Below, piece by piece: positions 1-5,732 of a stretch of DNA of 8,225 bases. A program made the position numbers and the translations under genes. This DNA comes from an uncultured Collinsella sp. GTDB lineage: Bacteria; Actinomycetota; Coriobacteriia; Coriobacteriales; Coriobacteriaceae. Numbering within the stretch: the stretch's first letter is position 1; each line of letters begins with the position of its first letter. The stretch lies in NCBI GenBank assembly GCA_900549275.1, contig URNU01000049.1:1-8225 (forward strand), given 5' to 3'. The notes beneath the pieces are model-generated. The model saw only the letters and a program-made list of their open reading frames with translations, had not been told where the DNA came from and did not search any database.

Positions 1-683
1 AAAAGGAGCTTATCGGCACCTCCGATTACCCGTCGAATAAGATCTTTACGATCTCCAATTTCATTACCTTCACGCGCCTGATCCTCACGCTGGTCTTTCT
101 ATACCTGTTTGTGACGGATAACAATCGCGTCGTCGCGATCGTCATCTATGCCATCGCGGCTTCCACTGACTGGATGGACGGTCAGATTGCCCGCATGACC
201 AAAACGGTCTCGTGGCTCGGCAAGGTTATGGATCCCATCTGCGACCGCGCTCTGCTGTTTACCGGCGTGCTGGGCCTGGTGGTTCGCGGCGAGCTTCCCA
301 TCTGGGTCTGCGTGCTCATTATCGGCCGCGATATCTACCTGGGCATCGGCACGCTCATCGTGCGCCATTATCACCGTCGTCCCATTGACGTCGTCTTTCC
401 CGGCAAAATTGCTACGGCGCTGCTCATGACCGGTTTCTCGCTCATGCTGCTTGGCTTTCCCACTGTGGATGGCTGGCATCTGCTGCCCGCTACGTTCACG
501 GCTTTCCCGGGTCTCAACGGCAGCCCGGTACCGCTTGGCATCTTCTTTGTGTACGGCGGAGTCATCTTCTCCATGCTCACCGCTGTTATCTATTCCATTA
601 AGGGTGGATCGGCCATTAAACAGGCTGTTGCGCATCCCGAGGACGAAGACATCGACTTTCTTAACCCCGAAATCGAAGACTAA
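1..683 (+). CDS. pgsA: CDP-alcohol phosphatidyltransferase (PgsA-type), 5' partial
   Basis: This membrane enzyme transfers a phosphatidyl group from CDP-diacylglycerol to an alcohol acceptor. The frame is open from base 3 to the TAA at 681-683 (226 codons seen) with no ATG before a GTG at 111. That GTG lies inside the first hydrophobic segment, so the true start is upstream of the window. The family signature is complete: DWMDGQIAR, then eight residues, G, three residues, D, three residues, D, with the metal-binding aspartates at codons 168, 177, 231 and 243. About six hydrophobic segments are visible, and the protein ends in an acidic tail (EDEDIDFLNPEIED). The usual product is phosphatidylglycerophosphate, but actinobacterial cardiolipin synthases share this fold, so the acceptor cannot be fixed from sequence. 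In Mycobacterium tuberculosis pgsA2 (Rv1822) also lies a few genes before garA and an ftsR homologue, which supports the family call. Confidence 0.88.
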   Translation, partial: KELIGTSDYPSNKIFTISNFITFTRLILTLVFLYLFVTDNNRVVAIVIYAIAASTDWMDGQIARMTKTVSWLGKVMDPICDRALLFTGVLGLVVRGELPIWVCVLIIGRDIYLGIGTLIVRHYHRRPIDVVFPGKIATALLMTGFSLMLLGFPTVDGWHLLPATFTAFPGLNGSPVPLGIFFVYGGVIFSMLTAVIYSIKGGSAIKQAVAHPEDEDIDFLNPEIED

Positions 684-693
684 GTCATTGGGG

Positions 694-699
694 TATGAT
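694..699 (+). promoter_or_regulatory. possible -10 box before the FHA gene
   Basis: TATGAT lies in the 66-base gap between the phosphatidyltransferase and the FHA gene. No convincing -35 box stands 16-18 bases upstream. It could be an internal promoter giving the regulators extra transcription, but chance is quite possible. Confidence 0.25.
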
Positions 700-739
700 T
701 ACGTACAGTACATTTTTTGCGGCATGTCCGCGTTAAGTT

Positions 740-744
740 AGGGG
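740..744 (+). promoter_or_regulatory. Ribosome binding site of the FHA gene
   Basis: AGGGG stands five bases before the ATG at 750. It selects that codon over the upstream in-frame TTG at 717, which has no purine-rich sequence before it. Confidence 0.65.
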
Positions 745-749
745 TTGTC

Positions 750-1184
750 ATGGACAACATGGTTAACAATATGCCTCAGAACGATAAGACCTCAGACGCC
801 ACCTGCGTTTTCCGCGTTCCATCGAGCGATGTCACCGTTCCCGACCTCATGGCCAACGTGCACATCACCGCGCCCGTCTTATCTATCGTCAAGGGCCCGC
901 AGACCGGCGCCGCCTTTGAGCTCGAGGACAACGTGACCACCATCGGCCGCGATCCCGCCAACGGCATCTTCCTCAACGACATGACCGTGTCGCGTAGCCA
1001 CGCGCGCATTATTCGCGAGGGCCTGGGTGCCCGCATCGAAGACCTGGGCTCGCTCAACGGTACGTGGGTTGACGGCGCCATCGTCAACGGCGCACCGCTT
1101 CACGACGGATCTTCCGTCCAGATCGGTACGTTTACGCTCATCTACCACGAGAGCACGCCGGAGCGCATCGAAACCGGTGAGTAG
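750..1184 (+). CDS. FHA-domain protein, GarA/OdhI-like
   Basis: This small cytoplasmic protein of 144 aa has a flexible N-terminus (about 1-40) and one forkhead-associated domain (about 43-135). The FHA phosphothreonine-binding residues are present: GR at 66-67, SRSHA at 81-85 and NGT at 103-105. The N-terminal segment DATCVFR (16-22) resembles the ETTSVFR phosphorylation motif of mycobacterial GarA and corynebacterial OdhI. In those proteins a phosphorylated Thr binds the protein's own FHA domain and switches off its inhibition of 2-oxoglutarate and glutamate enzymes. Here the second Thr is kept as Thr18 and the first is Ala17. The gene is followed after three bases by an FtsR-like regulator, as garA is in mycobacteria. 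The orthology to GarA is inferred from fold, motif and neighbourhood. The targets in this organism are unknown. Confidence 0.85.
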   Translation: MDNMVNNMPQNDKTSDATCVFRVPSSDVTVPDLMANVHITAPVLSIVKGPQTGAAFELEDNVTTIGRDPANGIFLNDMTVSRSHARIIREGLGARIEDLGSLNGTWVDGAIVNGAPLHDGSSVQIGTFTLIYHESTPERIETGE

Positions 1185-1187
1185 GGC

Positions 1188-2063
1188 ATGGCCGAACGCA
1201 ACTATCTGAGTATCGGCCAGGTCGTCAATCTACTTCGAGGCGCATACCCCGATCTTTCAAACTCAAAAATTAGATTTCTCGAAGATGAGGGGCTCATCAC
1301 CCCTCATCGTACGCCTAAGGGGTATCGTCAGTACTCCAAGGAGGACGTTGACCGCCTGGAGGTCATTCTGCACCTGCAGAAGACTCGCTACATGCCGCTC
1401 AACGTGATCAAGCAGCGCCTGGAAAACGCCACGGACCTGTCTACGCTCGCCTACGAGGTGGGCCTGCTGTCCGACGTTCCGCTCAAGACGGAGCCCAAGG
1501 AGACTAAGCAAAAGCTGCATCCCATCGAGACCATCCCCGATATGCTCGGCGTCGAGATCTCGTTTATCCGCTCCCTGGCCGAAAACGACCTCATTCGCAT
1601 CATCAAGAGCCCGCAGAACCGTGAGCTTGTCGATGGCCGCGATTTCCCGATCATCCGTTACTGCTCCGAGCTTTCGCGTTTCCACATCGAGCCGCGCAAC
1701 CTGCGCCAGTATGTATCGTCGGCAAACCGTGAGTCCTCGATGTTTGAGCAGGTGCTCGTGAGCATGCTCGGTATGGATACTTCCGACGACGAGCGCGACG
1801 CCAAGCTCGAGCGTGCATTCAAGAAGCTGCATGACCTCACCGAGGGCGTGCATACCGCACTGCTCAAGAACCGCGTTTTTGAGTCACTCAACGCTGTGGT
1901 CGAGGACGCCGATATCGATGCTCTTGACGAGGAGATCGCACGCTCCGAATCAACCAAGGCCAAAAGCGAAGAGGCAAGCGTTGCCGCGAAGGACGAGTCG
2001 CTCGTGCATCCGTCCAAGGTCGTCGCCCCCTCGCATAGCCTGTCTGCTAACACGGGTAAATAA
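1188..2063 (+). CDS. MerR-family regulator, FtsR-like
   Basis: This is a 291-aa DNA-binding protein. Residues 7-80 form a MerR-type winged helix-turn-helix (SIGQVVNLL, SKIRFLEDEGLITPHRT, GYRQYSKEDVDRL). The middle part (about 110-240) matches the second domain of actinobacterial FtsR-type proteins (Rv1828, C. glutamicum FtsR), notably RFHIEPRNLRQYVSSANRE at 164-182. The last 50 residues are acidic, Lys/Ser-rich and probably disordered. FtsR activates ftsZ in Corynebacterium glutamicum, but whether that target holds here cannot be seen. No small-molecule-binding domain typical of metal or drug MerR sensors is present. The ATG follows the FHA stop by three bases, so the two are probably translationally coupled. 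A weak Shine-Dalgarno (GGTGAG) overlaps the end of the FHA gene. Confidence 0.87.
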   Translation: MAERNYLSIGQVVNLLRGAYPDLSNSKIRFLEDEGLITPHRTPKGYRQYSKEDVDRLEVILHLQKTRYMPLNVIKQRLENATDLSTLAYEVGLLSDVPLKTEPKETKQKLHPIETIPDMLGVEISFIRSLAENDLIRIIKSPQNRELVDGRDFPIIRYCSELSRFHIEPRNLRQYVSSANRESSMFEQVLVSMLGMDTSDDERDAKLERAFKKLHDLTEGVHTALLKNRVFESLNAVVEDADIDALDEEIARSESTKAKSEEASVAAKDESLVHPSKVVAPSHSLSANTGK

Positions 2064-2087
2064 CCGCCGTCCACCCGGCAATCCATG

Positions 2088-2092
2088 AAAGG
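2088..2092 (+). promoter_or_regulatory. Ribosome binding site of apt
   Basis: AAAGG stands seven bases before the ATG at 2100. The alternative in-frame ATG at 2085 has only C-rich sequence before it, so 2100 is the better start. Confidence 0.6.
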
Positions 2093-2099
2093 TCACGTC

Positions 2100-2630
2100 A
2101 TGTACGACTTCGAATCTCATATCGTCGACATCCCCGACTATCCCGAGCCCGGAGTCGTCTTTAAGGACATCACGCCGCTCTTTGGTAATCCCGAGGCACT
2201 AAAGGCCATGGTAGATGCCCTGGCCGAGCATTTTACCGGCATGGGTATCACCAAGGTTGTGGGTCCCGAGGCTCGCGGCTTTATGGTCGGCGTGCCCGTG
2301 GCTGTCGCCCTGGGCGCCGGCTTTGTGCCCGCACGCAAGCCGGGCAAGCTGCCGCGCAAGACGGTGAGCGAGAGCTACGAACTCGAATACGGCACCGACT
2401 CTATCGAGATTCACGCCGATGCCATTACCTCTAAAGATACCGTGTTGATTCTGGACGACTTGGTCGCGACGGGCGGAACCGTCGAGGCAACAGGTAAACT
2501 GGTGCGAGATATGGGCGCAAAGCTTGTAGGTTATGGTTGTATCCTCGAGCTTGCGTTTCTTAACCCGCGCGAGAAGCTCACGCTCTCCAACGAGGACGTT
2601 GAGCTCTTTAGCCTGGTAACGGTGGACTAA
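2100..2630 (+). CDS. apt: Adenine phosphoribosyltransferase
   Basis: This cytoplasmic purine-salvage enzyme makes AMP and pyrophosphate from adenine and PRPP. It is 176 aa from the ATG at 2100, which is normal for bacterial Apt (about 170-180). The N-terminal adenine-side region shows DIPDYPEPGVVFKDITPLF. The middle shows GPEARGFMVGVPVA and the flexible loop region RKPGKLPRKTVSESYELEYG. The PRPP-binding signature VLILDDLVATGGT is intact. The gene lies 36 bases after the FtsR-like gene and 32 bases before the NlpC/P60 gene, without a visible terminator, so it probably shares their transcript. The metabolic link to its envelope-related neighbours is not obvious and may be just operon membership. 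An upstream in-frame ATG at 2085 would add five residues. Confidence 0.95.
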   Translation: MYDFESHIVDIPDYPEPGVVFKDITPLFGNPEALKAMVDALAEHFTGMGITKVVGPEARGFMVGVPVAVALGAGFVPARKPGKLPRKTVSESYELEYGTDSIEIHADAITSKDTVLILDDLVATGGTVEATGKLVRDMGAKLVGYGCILELAFLNPREKLTLSNEDVELFSLVTVD

Positions 2631-2662
2631 CCGCTACCCTTAGATACCGGAAAGGAAGCTCC

Positions 2663-3787
2663 ATGCGCACAGCAAACACGCACAAAAACATGGCACGCTG
2701 CGCTGCTACGGCAACCCTCGCTTGTGTTTTGGGCCTGGGCCTCGCGGCTCCGGCCTATGCCGATACCGCATCCGACCTTGCCGCTGCTCGTGCAAAACTC
2801 GAGCAGATCGGCACGCAAACCCAGCAGATCTACGACGAGCTCGCCACTCAAACGCAGGCACTCGACCAGACCGCTGGCGAGATCACGCAAAAGCAGCAGG
2901 AGATCGCCGATGGCCAGGCCAAGCTTTCTAACTACGTTGCCGGCGAGTACAAGACCGGCGGCCTGAGCCTTCTCCAGGTTCTGACGGGTGTCGATGACCT
3001 GGGCGATATGCTCAACCGCCTGTTCTACTACGGCAAGGTTTCCGACAAACAGGCCCAGACCATCCAAGAGGTCAAAGAGCTTAAGCAGGAACTTACCAAC
3101 AAGCAGGCCGAGCAGGAGCAGAACGTCGCCGCCACGCAAAAGAAGGTCGACGAGCTCAACGCTCAGCAGGCCGAGGCTCAGAATGTTGTGAACTCTCTGG
3201 ACTCCCAACTGCAGGCCGAACTTGCCGCCGAGGCCCAGGCCAATGCCGCACTGCAGGCCGGCATTAACGCCAGCACTGCCGAGAAGGCCACGGTGAACAC
3301 TGAGACCGCCGGCACGACTGAGAACACCAATAACGGTGGCGGTACGACCAACAACGGCGGCAACACGCCTGCGCCCACTCCCACGCCCGCTCCTGCCCCT
3401 ACGCCGCAGCCCTCGACTCCCGCTCCGGCTCCGACCCCTTCTGCGCCGAGCCAGTCCGTTGACGGCGGCACCGTTGTTTCGCGTGCCTACAGCAAGCTTG
3501 GTTGCGCTTATTCCTGGGGCGGCATTGGACCGAACAGCTTTGACTGCTCGGGATTCGTTAGCTACTGCCTCACCGGTCGTTATTGTCGTTTGGGCAGCAC
3601 CGTTACGTTTATGGGCTGGCATCGTGTGACCGATCCGCAACCGGGAGACGTCGTTGTAAATTCCCGCCATACCGGCATTTACGTTGGAAACGGCGAGATG
3701 ATTCATGCTTCTAACTACAACACAGGAGTTATTAAGACCTCCATTAGTTGGAGCATGGGTAATGATTATATCTTTGTGCGCTATTAA
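2663..3787 (+). CDS. Secreted NlpC/P60 peptidoglycan endopeptidase with coiled-coil domain
   Basis: This is a 374-aa exported cell-wall hydrolase. Residues 1-33 form a Sec signal peptide (basic start, hydrophobic core about 15-29, likely cleavage after AYA). Residues 34-200 are a Gln/Ala/Glu-rich coiled coil with the segment SLLQVLTGVDDLGDMLNRLF (102-121). It resembles the hinge region of PcsB/CwlO-type hydrolases that are activated by FtsEX. An Asn/Gly/Thr stretch (213-235) and a Pro/Ala/Thr linker (235-263) follow. The C-terminal NlpC/P60 domain (about 268-374) has catalytic Cys295 in FDCSGF, His336 in RHTGIYVG and His348 in MIHAS. Such enzymes usually cut D-Glu-diamino acid bonds in stem peptides. 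The exact bond is not visible. The start has a good ribosome site (AAAGGAAG, 2651-2658). It is the last gene before the terminator at 3810-3850. Confidence 0.92.
   Translation: MRTANTHKNMARCAATATLACVLGLGLAAPAYADTASDLAAARAKLEQIGTQTQQIYDELATQTQALDQTAGEITQKQQEIADGQAKLSNYVAGEYKTGGLSLLQVLTGVDDLGDMLNRLFYYGKVSDKQAQTIQEVKELKQELTNKQAEQEQNVAATQKKVDELNAQQAEAQNVVNSLDSQLQAELAAEAQANAALQAGINASTAEKATVNTETAGTTENTNNGGGTTNNGGNTPAPTPTPAPAPTPQPSTPAPAPTPSAPSQSVDGGTVVSRAYSKLGCAYSWGGIGPNSFDCSGFVSYCLTGRYCRLGSTVTFMGWHRVTDPQPGDVVVNSRHTGIYVGNGEMIHASNYNTGVIKTSISWSMGNDYIFVRY
3365..3451 (+). repeat. Low-complexity Pro/Ala/Thr linker inside the hydrolase
   Basis: Codons 235-263 of the NlpC/P60 gene encode degenerate TPAP and PTPAP units. 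They give a stiff, extended linker between the coiled coil and the catalytic domain. The C-rich coding sequence is likely to vary in length between strains. Confidence 0.7.
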
Positions 3788-3809
3788 GTAACACTTCACA
3801 GCATCCGAC

Positions 3810-3850
3810 ATGGGTCTCGCGGCTTTTCCGCTACGGGGCCCATTCTTTAT
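3810..3850 (+). terminator. Rho-independent terminator of the five-gene block
   Basis: The left arm ATGGGTCTC (3810-3818) pairs with GGGGCCCAT (3835-3843), including G-U pairs. The inner stem GCGG (3819-3822) pairs with CCGC (3828-3831) around the loop CTTTT, with a three-base bulge at 3832-3834. The tail TCTTTAT is moderately T-rich. It lies 22 bases after the NlpC/P60 stop. Confidence 0.75.
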
Positions 3851-3882
3851 CTCCGCCAATCAACTTATCTTCAATAAGCTTT

Positions 3883-3905
3883 TATCTAGTTCTGAATACT
3901 AGATA
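3883..3905. promoter_or_regulatory. Inverted repeat, candidate operator upstream of degV
   Basis: TATCTAGT (3883-3890) and ACTAGATA (3898-3905) are perfect 8-bp inverted arms around a 7-bp spacer. The repeat lies just upstream of the expected -35 position for the TATAAT at 3930. The sequence 3882-3894 recurs with one mismatch upstream of the DUF1836 regulator gene at 5555-5567. Binding by that regulator is an inference. Confidence 0.55.
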
Positions 3906-3929
3906 TAGAACAGAGTTCAGCAAGATGGT

Positions 3930-3935
3930 TATAAT
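3930..3935 (+). promoter_or_regulatory. -10 box of the degV promoter
   Basis: A perfect TATAAT stands 29 bases before the degV ATG. The expected -35 positions (about 3907-3912, AGAACA) match the consensus poorly, which suits a promoter under regulator control. A short A/T-rich leader with the ribosome site AAAGGA (3953-3958) follows. Confidence 0.5.
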
Positions 3936-3964
3936 TAGGCTTGAGTAAATAGAAAGGACCCCAT

Positions 3965-4831
3965 ATGAGCTGGGCACTTATCTCCGATTCGAGCTGCAAC
4001 CTCCGCGATTGGCAACCGACCGCACCCCATACCGCCTTTGCATTTGCACCCCTCAAAATTCGAGTGGGGGAGCGCGAGTTCGTCGATGACATCACGCTCG
4101 ACGTTCACGAACTCAATTGCGCCGTGCAGGCGGAGTCGAGCGCTTCTTCGAGCGCCTGTCCGAGCGTAGGCGAGTGGACCGAACTCTTTAGGCTTGCCGA
4201 CAAGACAATTTGCATGCCCATCTCCGAGGGCGTATCGGGGAGCTACAACGCCGCCGCCACGGCACGCGATTTGGTTCTTGCCGAGGATCCGGACCGACAG
4301 ATTCATCTGGTCAATTCTCGCGCAGCCGGCGGCAAAATGGACCTGATCTTCCTGCTGTTCGACCGCTATCTCGCAAGCAATCCCAACGTCTCTTTTGAGG
4401 AAGCCTGCAGCTATTTTGATGAGCTGGAACTGAACAGCAAGATCCTCTTTAGCCTGTGCAATTACGAAAATCTCGCCAAGGCCGGACGTATTCCCAAGGC
4501 AGCTGGGGTCATCGCCAATAAACTCAACATTCGAGTTTTAGGCACAGCAAGCGAGGCGGGGGAGATCAAGCTCGTCGGTCACACCCGCGGCGAAAAGAAG
4601 ATGCTTGGAAAGATTGTCGACACCATGGAGGCCGAGGGCTTTACCGGCGGAGAAGTCGTCATCGACCATGTAGAGAATGAAGCGGGCGCCCAAGCACTTG
4701 CCAGCCGCATTGTGGAGCATTGGCCTGGCTCCAAGACCATCATCATGCCCTGCAACGGACTGGATTCATACTATGCCGAGATGCACGGGCTCATTATCGG
4801 CTACGGCATGGGCGTGGCTTCGGGCCGATAA
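3965..4831 (+). CDS. DegV family fatty-acid-binding protein (FakB-like)
   Basis: This 288-aa cytoplasmic protein belongs to the DegV/FakB family. Members hold a fatty acid and present it to the kinase FakA for phosphorylation and entry into phospholipid synthesis. Family motifs occur in order: SDSSCNL (7-13), PLKIRVGEREFVDD (29-42), a SSSACPS segment (61-67) in place of the usual TSQPS, ISEGVSGSYNAA (86-97), VNSRAAGG (116-123) and NYENLAKAGRIPKAAGVIAN (166-185). The C-terminal IGTHxGPG-like segment of typical members appears here as IIGYGMG (277-283), so the usual His in that loop seems missing. The start is set by AAAGGA six bases before the ATG. It has its own promoter and terminator and is convergent with a DUF1836 regulator. 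No FakA kinase is visible in the window. Confidence 0.88.
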   Translation: MSWALISDSSCNLRDWQPTAPHTAFAFAPLKIRVGEREFVDDITLDVHELNCAVQAESSASSSACPSVGEWTELFRLADKTICMPISEGVSGSYNAAATARDLVLAEDPDRQIHLVNSRAAGGKMDLIFLLFDRYLASNPNVSFEEACSYFDELELNSKILFSLCNYENLAKAGRIPKAAGVIANKLNIRVLGTASEAGEIKLVGHTRGEKKMLGKIVDTMEAEGFTGGEVVIDHVENEAGAQALASRIVEHWPGSKTIIMPCNGLDSYYAEMHGLIIGYGMGVASGR

Positions 4832-4851
4832 CGTCCAACTAGACAAACGTA

Positions 4852-4897
4852 CGGGCGGGACAAAGTGTCTGATGGCTCTTTGTCCCGCCCGCCTTTT
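4852..4897. terminator. Strong hairpin terminator between convergent genes
   Basis: A 14-bp perfect stem (4852-4865 with 4878-4891) carries the core GGGCGGGACAAAG around a 12-base loop, followed on the plus strand by CCTTTT. It ends degV 20 bases after its stop. On the minus strand the stem is followed by a weaker T-rich run (TACGTTTGTCT), so it may also end the DUF1836 transcript. Confidence 0.9.
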
Positions 4898-4908
4898 ACG
4901 TCGGCCAG

Positions 4909-5517
4909 CTATTTAAACCCATTGAACTTGAGGTAGCTCATCAGATACGCCTTCGATACAAAAGACGAAACCGCACTGCGCACGAGCAGCGACTCGCGCG
5001 TGACCTGATGAGCCGTATCGGGTACAGGAACCTGCTCAATGGAGAACGCCGCGCGAATGGATGCCTCGAGCTGATCGACCACATAATCAAAGGCGGTCGG
5101 CGCATCGTAGCTCAGGCGCTGAATGGTAAAGAGCGCCTGAACCGCAGCGATGGGCAGCACCTGCTTAAAAATACAGATGGCGATAAGGCGAGCGATCTGC
5201 TCGCGACCATATTGCTTTTTTACCGGAGCAGGTACCAGGCCGACCTTTACGTAGTTATTGATCATGGAAGGCGTAATGACAGGCTGCTCCACGCAAATCG
5301 AAAGCGGTTCCATCCACAGTTCGATGTACTCAATGACCTGGTCACGGTAGAGCGTTACATTCGGCAACTGGTTATAGCGCGCCAAGCTGAGCGTATTGAG
5401 TTTTCGGACTATATCAGACTGGATAAATGCATCAGGTAGCACCGTGGGCTGAATATCCTCTGGGCAAATGCTAACCGACGTATCGGACATAGGAATGACA
5501 TGTTTAACGTGATTCAT
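4909..5517 (-). CDS. DUF1836 protein, MerR-like transcriptional regulator
   Basis: This 202-aa protein has a MerR-like helix-turn-helix. Residues 79-125 read as a typical DUF1836 core, with PVITPSMINNYVKVGLVP followed by KKQYGREQIARLIAICIFKQ. An N-terminal extension (1-45) and a helical C-terminal part complete it. A family member, YkrK of Bacillus subtilis, is a repressor of htpX, so a repressor role is plausible. The open frame continues upstream to 5652, but the ATG at 5515-5517 is chosen because a full GGAGG stands six bases before it. The extension would also run through the promoter-like region. The gene is convergent with degV and is separated from the upstream trxB by a terminator. 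A palindrome in its promoter (5550-5562) suggests autoregulation. Confidence 0.83.
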   Translation of the reverse strand: MNHVKHVIPMSDTSVSICPEDIQPTVLPDAFIQSDIVRKLNTLSLARYNQLPNVTLYRDQVIEYIELWMEPLSICVEQPVITPSMINNYVKVGLVPAPVKKQYGREQIARLIAICIFKQVLPIAAVQALFTIQRLSYDAPTAFDYVVDQLEASIRAAFSIEQVPVPDTAHQVTRESLLVRSAVSSFVSKAYLMSYLKFNGFK

Positions 5518-5523
5518 ATGGTG

Positions 5524-5528
5524 CCTCC
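5524..5528 (-). promoter_or_regulatory. Ribosome binding site of the DUF1836 gene
   Basis: On the minus strand GGAGG stands six bases before the ATG at 5517. It decides the start against the longer open frame beginning at 5652. Confidence 0.8.
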
Positions 5529-5541
5529 GTTCGTTTTCAAT

Positions 5542-5571
5542 ATTGTATTCTAGATTATCTAGTTTTGCATA
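5542..5571 (-). promoter_or_regulatory. Promoter with palindromic operator of the DUF1836 gene
   Basis: On the minus strand TACAAT (5542-5547) is a good -10 box, with only a weak -35 (ATGCAA or TATGCA, about 5565-5571). The palindrome CTAGAT-T-ATCTAG (5550-5562) fills the spacer between them, where repressors and MerR-type proteins commonly bind. Its right part shares 12 of 13 bases with the degV upstream region. Confidence 0.55.
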
Positions 5572-5645
5572 CCACAATGAACGGTATGATCGTCGGCTTT
5601 GACTCGGGTCCGGGCGCAGGATAACTGGCTCGTGTTTTGCACAAC

Positions 5646-5694
5646 AAAACATCCCGCGACAACATTGCCTTAAGCTCGTTGTTCGGGATGTTTT
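5646..5694. terminator. Hairpin terminator downstream of trxB
   Basis: The 11-bp perfect arms (5646-5656 with 5684-5694, core CATCCCG/CGGGATG) continue inward as ACAAC/GTTGT after a small internal loop. On the minus strand the stem ends in TTTTGTTGTG, which suits termination of trxB 39 bases after its stop. The arms themselves end in A4/T4, so it could act in both directions. Confidence 0.8.
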
Positions 5695-5732
5695 AGTGAT
5701 AGAACAACCTTACATAAGATATATTATCGTAC

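Noticed and set aside
3..20. AAAAGGAG at the window start as a ribosome site for a start inside the window
   Set aside because: No ATG, GTG or TTG follows in the phosphatidyltransferase frame until 111, which lies inside the first membrane segment. The codons from base 3 read naturally as protein.
99..635. Open frame of 178 codons on the minus strand over the phosphatidyltransferase
   Set aside because: It is antisense to the complete family signature, shows no recognisable domain, and its composition is that of a shadow frame.
717..749. TTG start giving an 11-residue longer FHA protein
   Set aside because: No ribosome binding site precedes 717, while AGGGG stands at the right distance from the ATG at 750.
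2627..3859. Open frame of 410 codons on the minus strand across the NlpC/P60 gene
   Set aside because: It is fully antisense to a gene with clear signal peptide and catalytic motifs, runs through its terminator, and encodes a low-complexity Gly/Arg/Leu-rich protein typical of a reverse-frame shadow.
3864..3887. CTTAT/ATAAG hairpin followed by CTTTTAT as a second terminator after the NlpC/P60 gene
   Set aside because: The stem has only five A/T-rich pairs, and a better terminator lies just upstream at 3810-3850.
5518..5652. 45-residue N-terminal extension of the DUF1836 protein
   Set aside because: It would cross the promoter-like region, the operator candidate and the edge of the trxB terminator. 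GGAGG supports the start at 5517.
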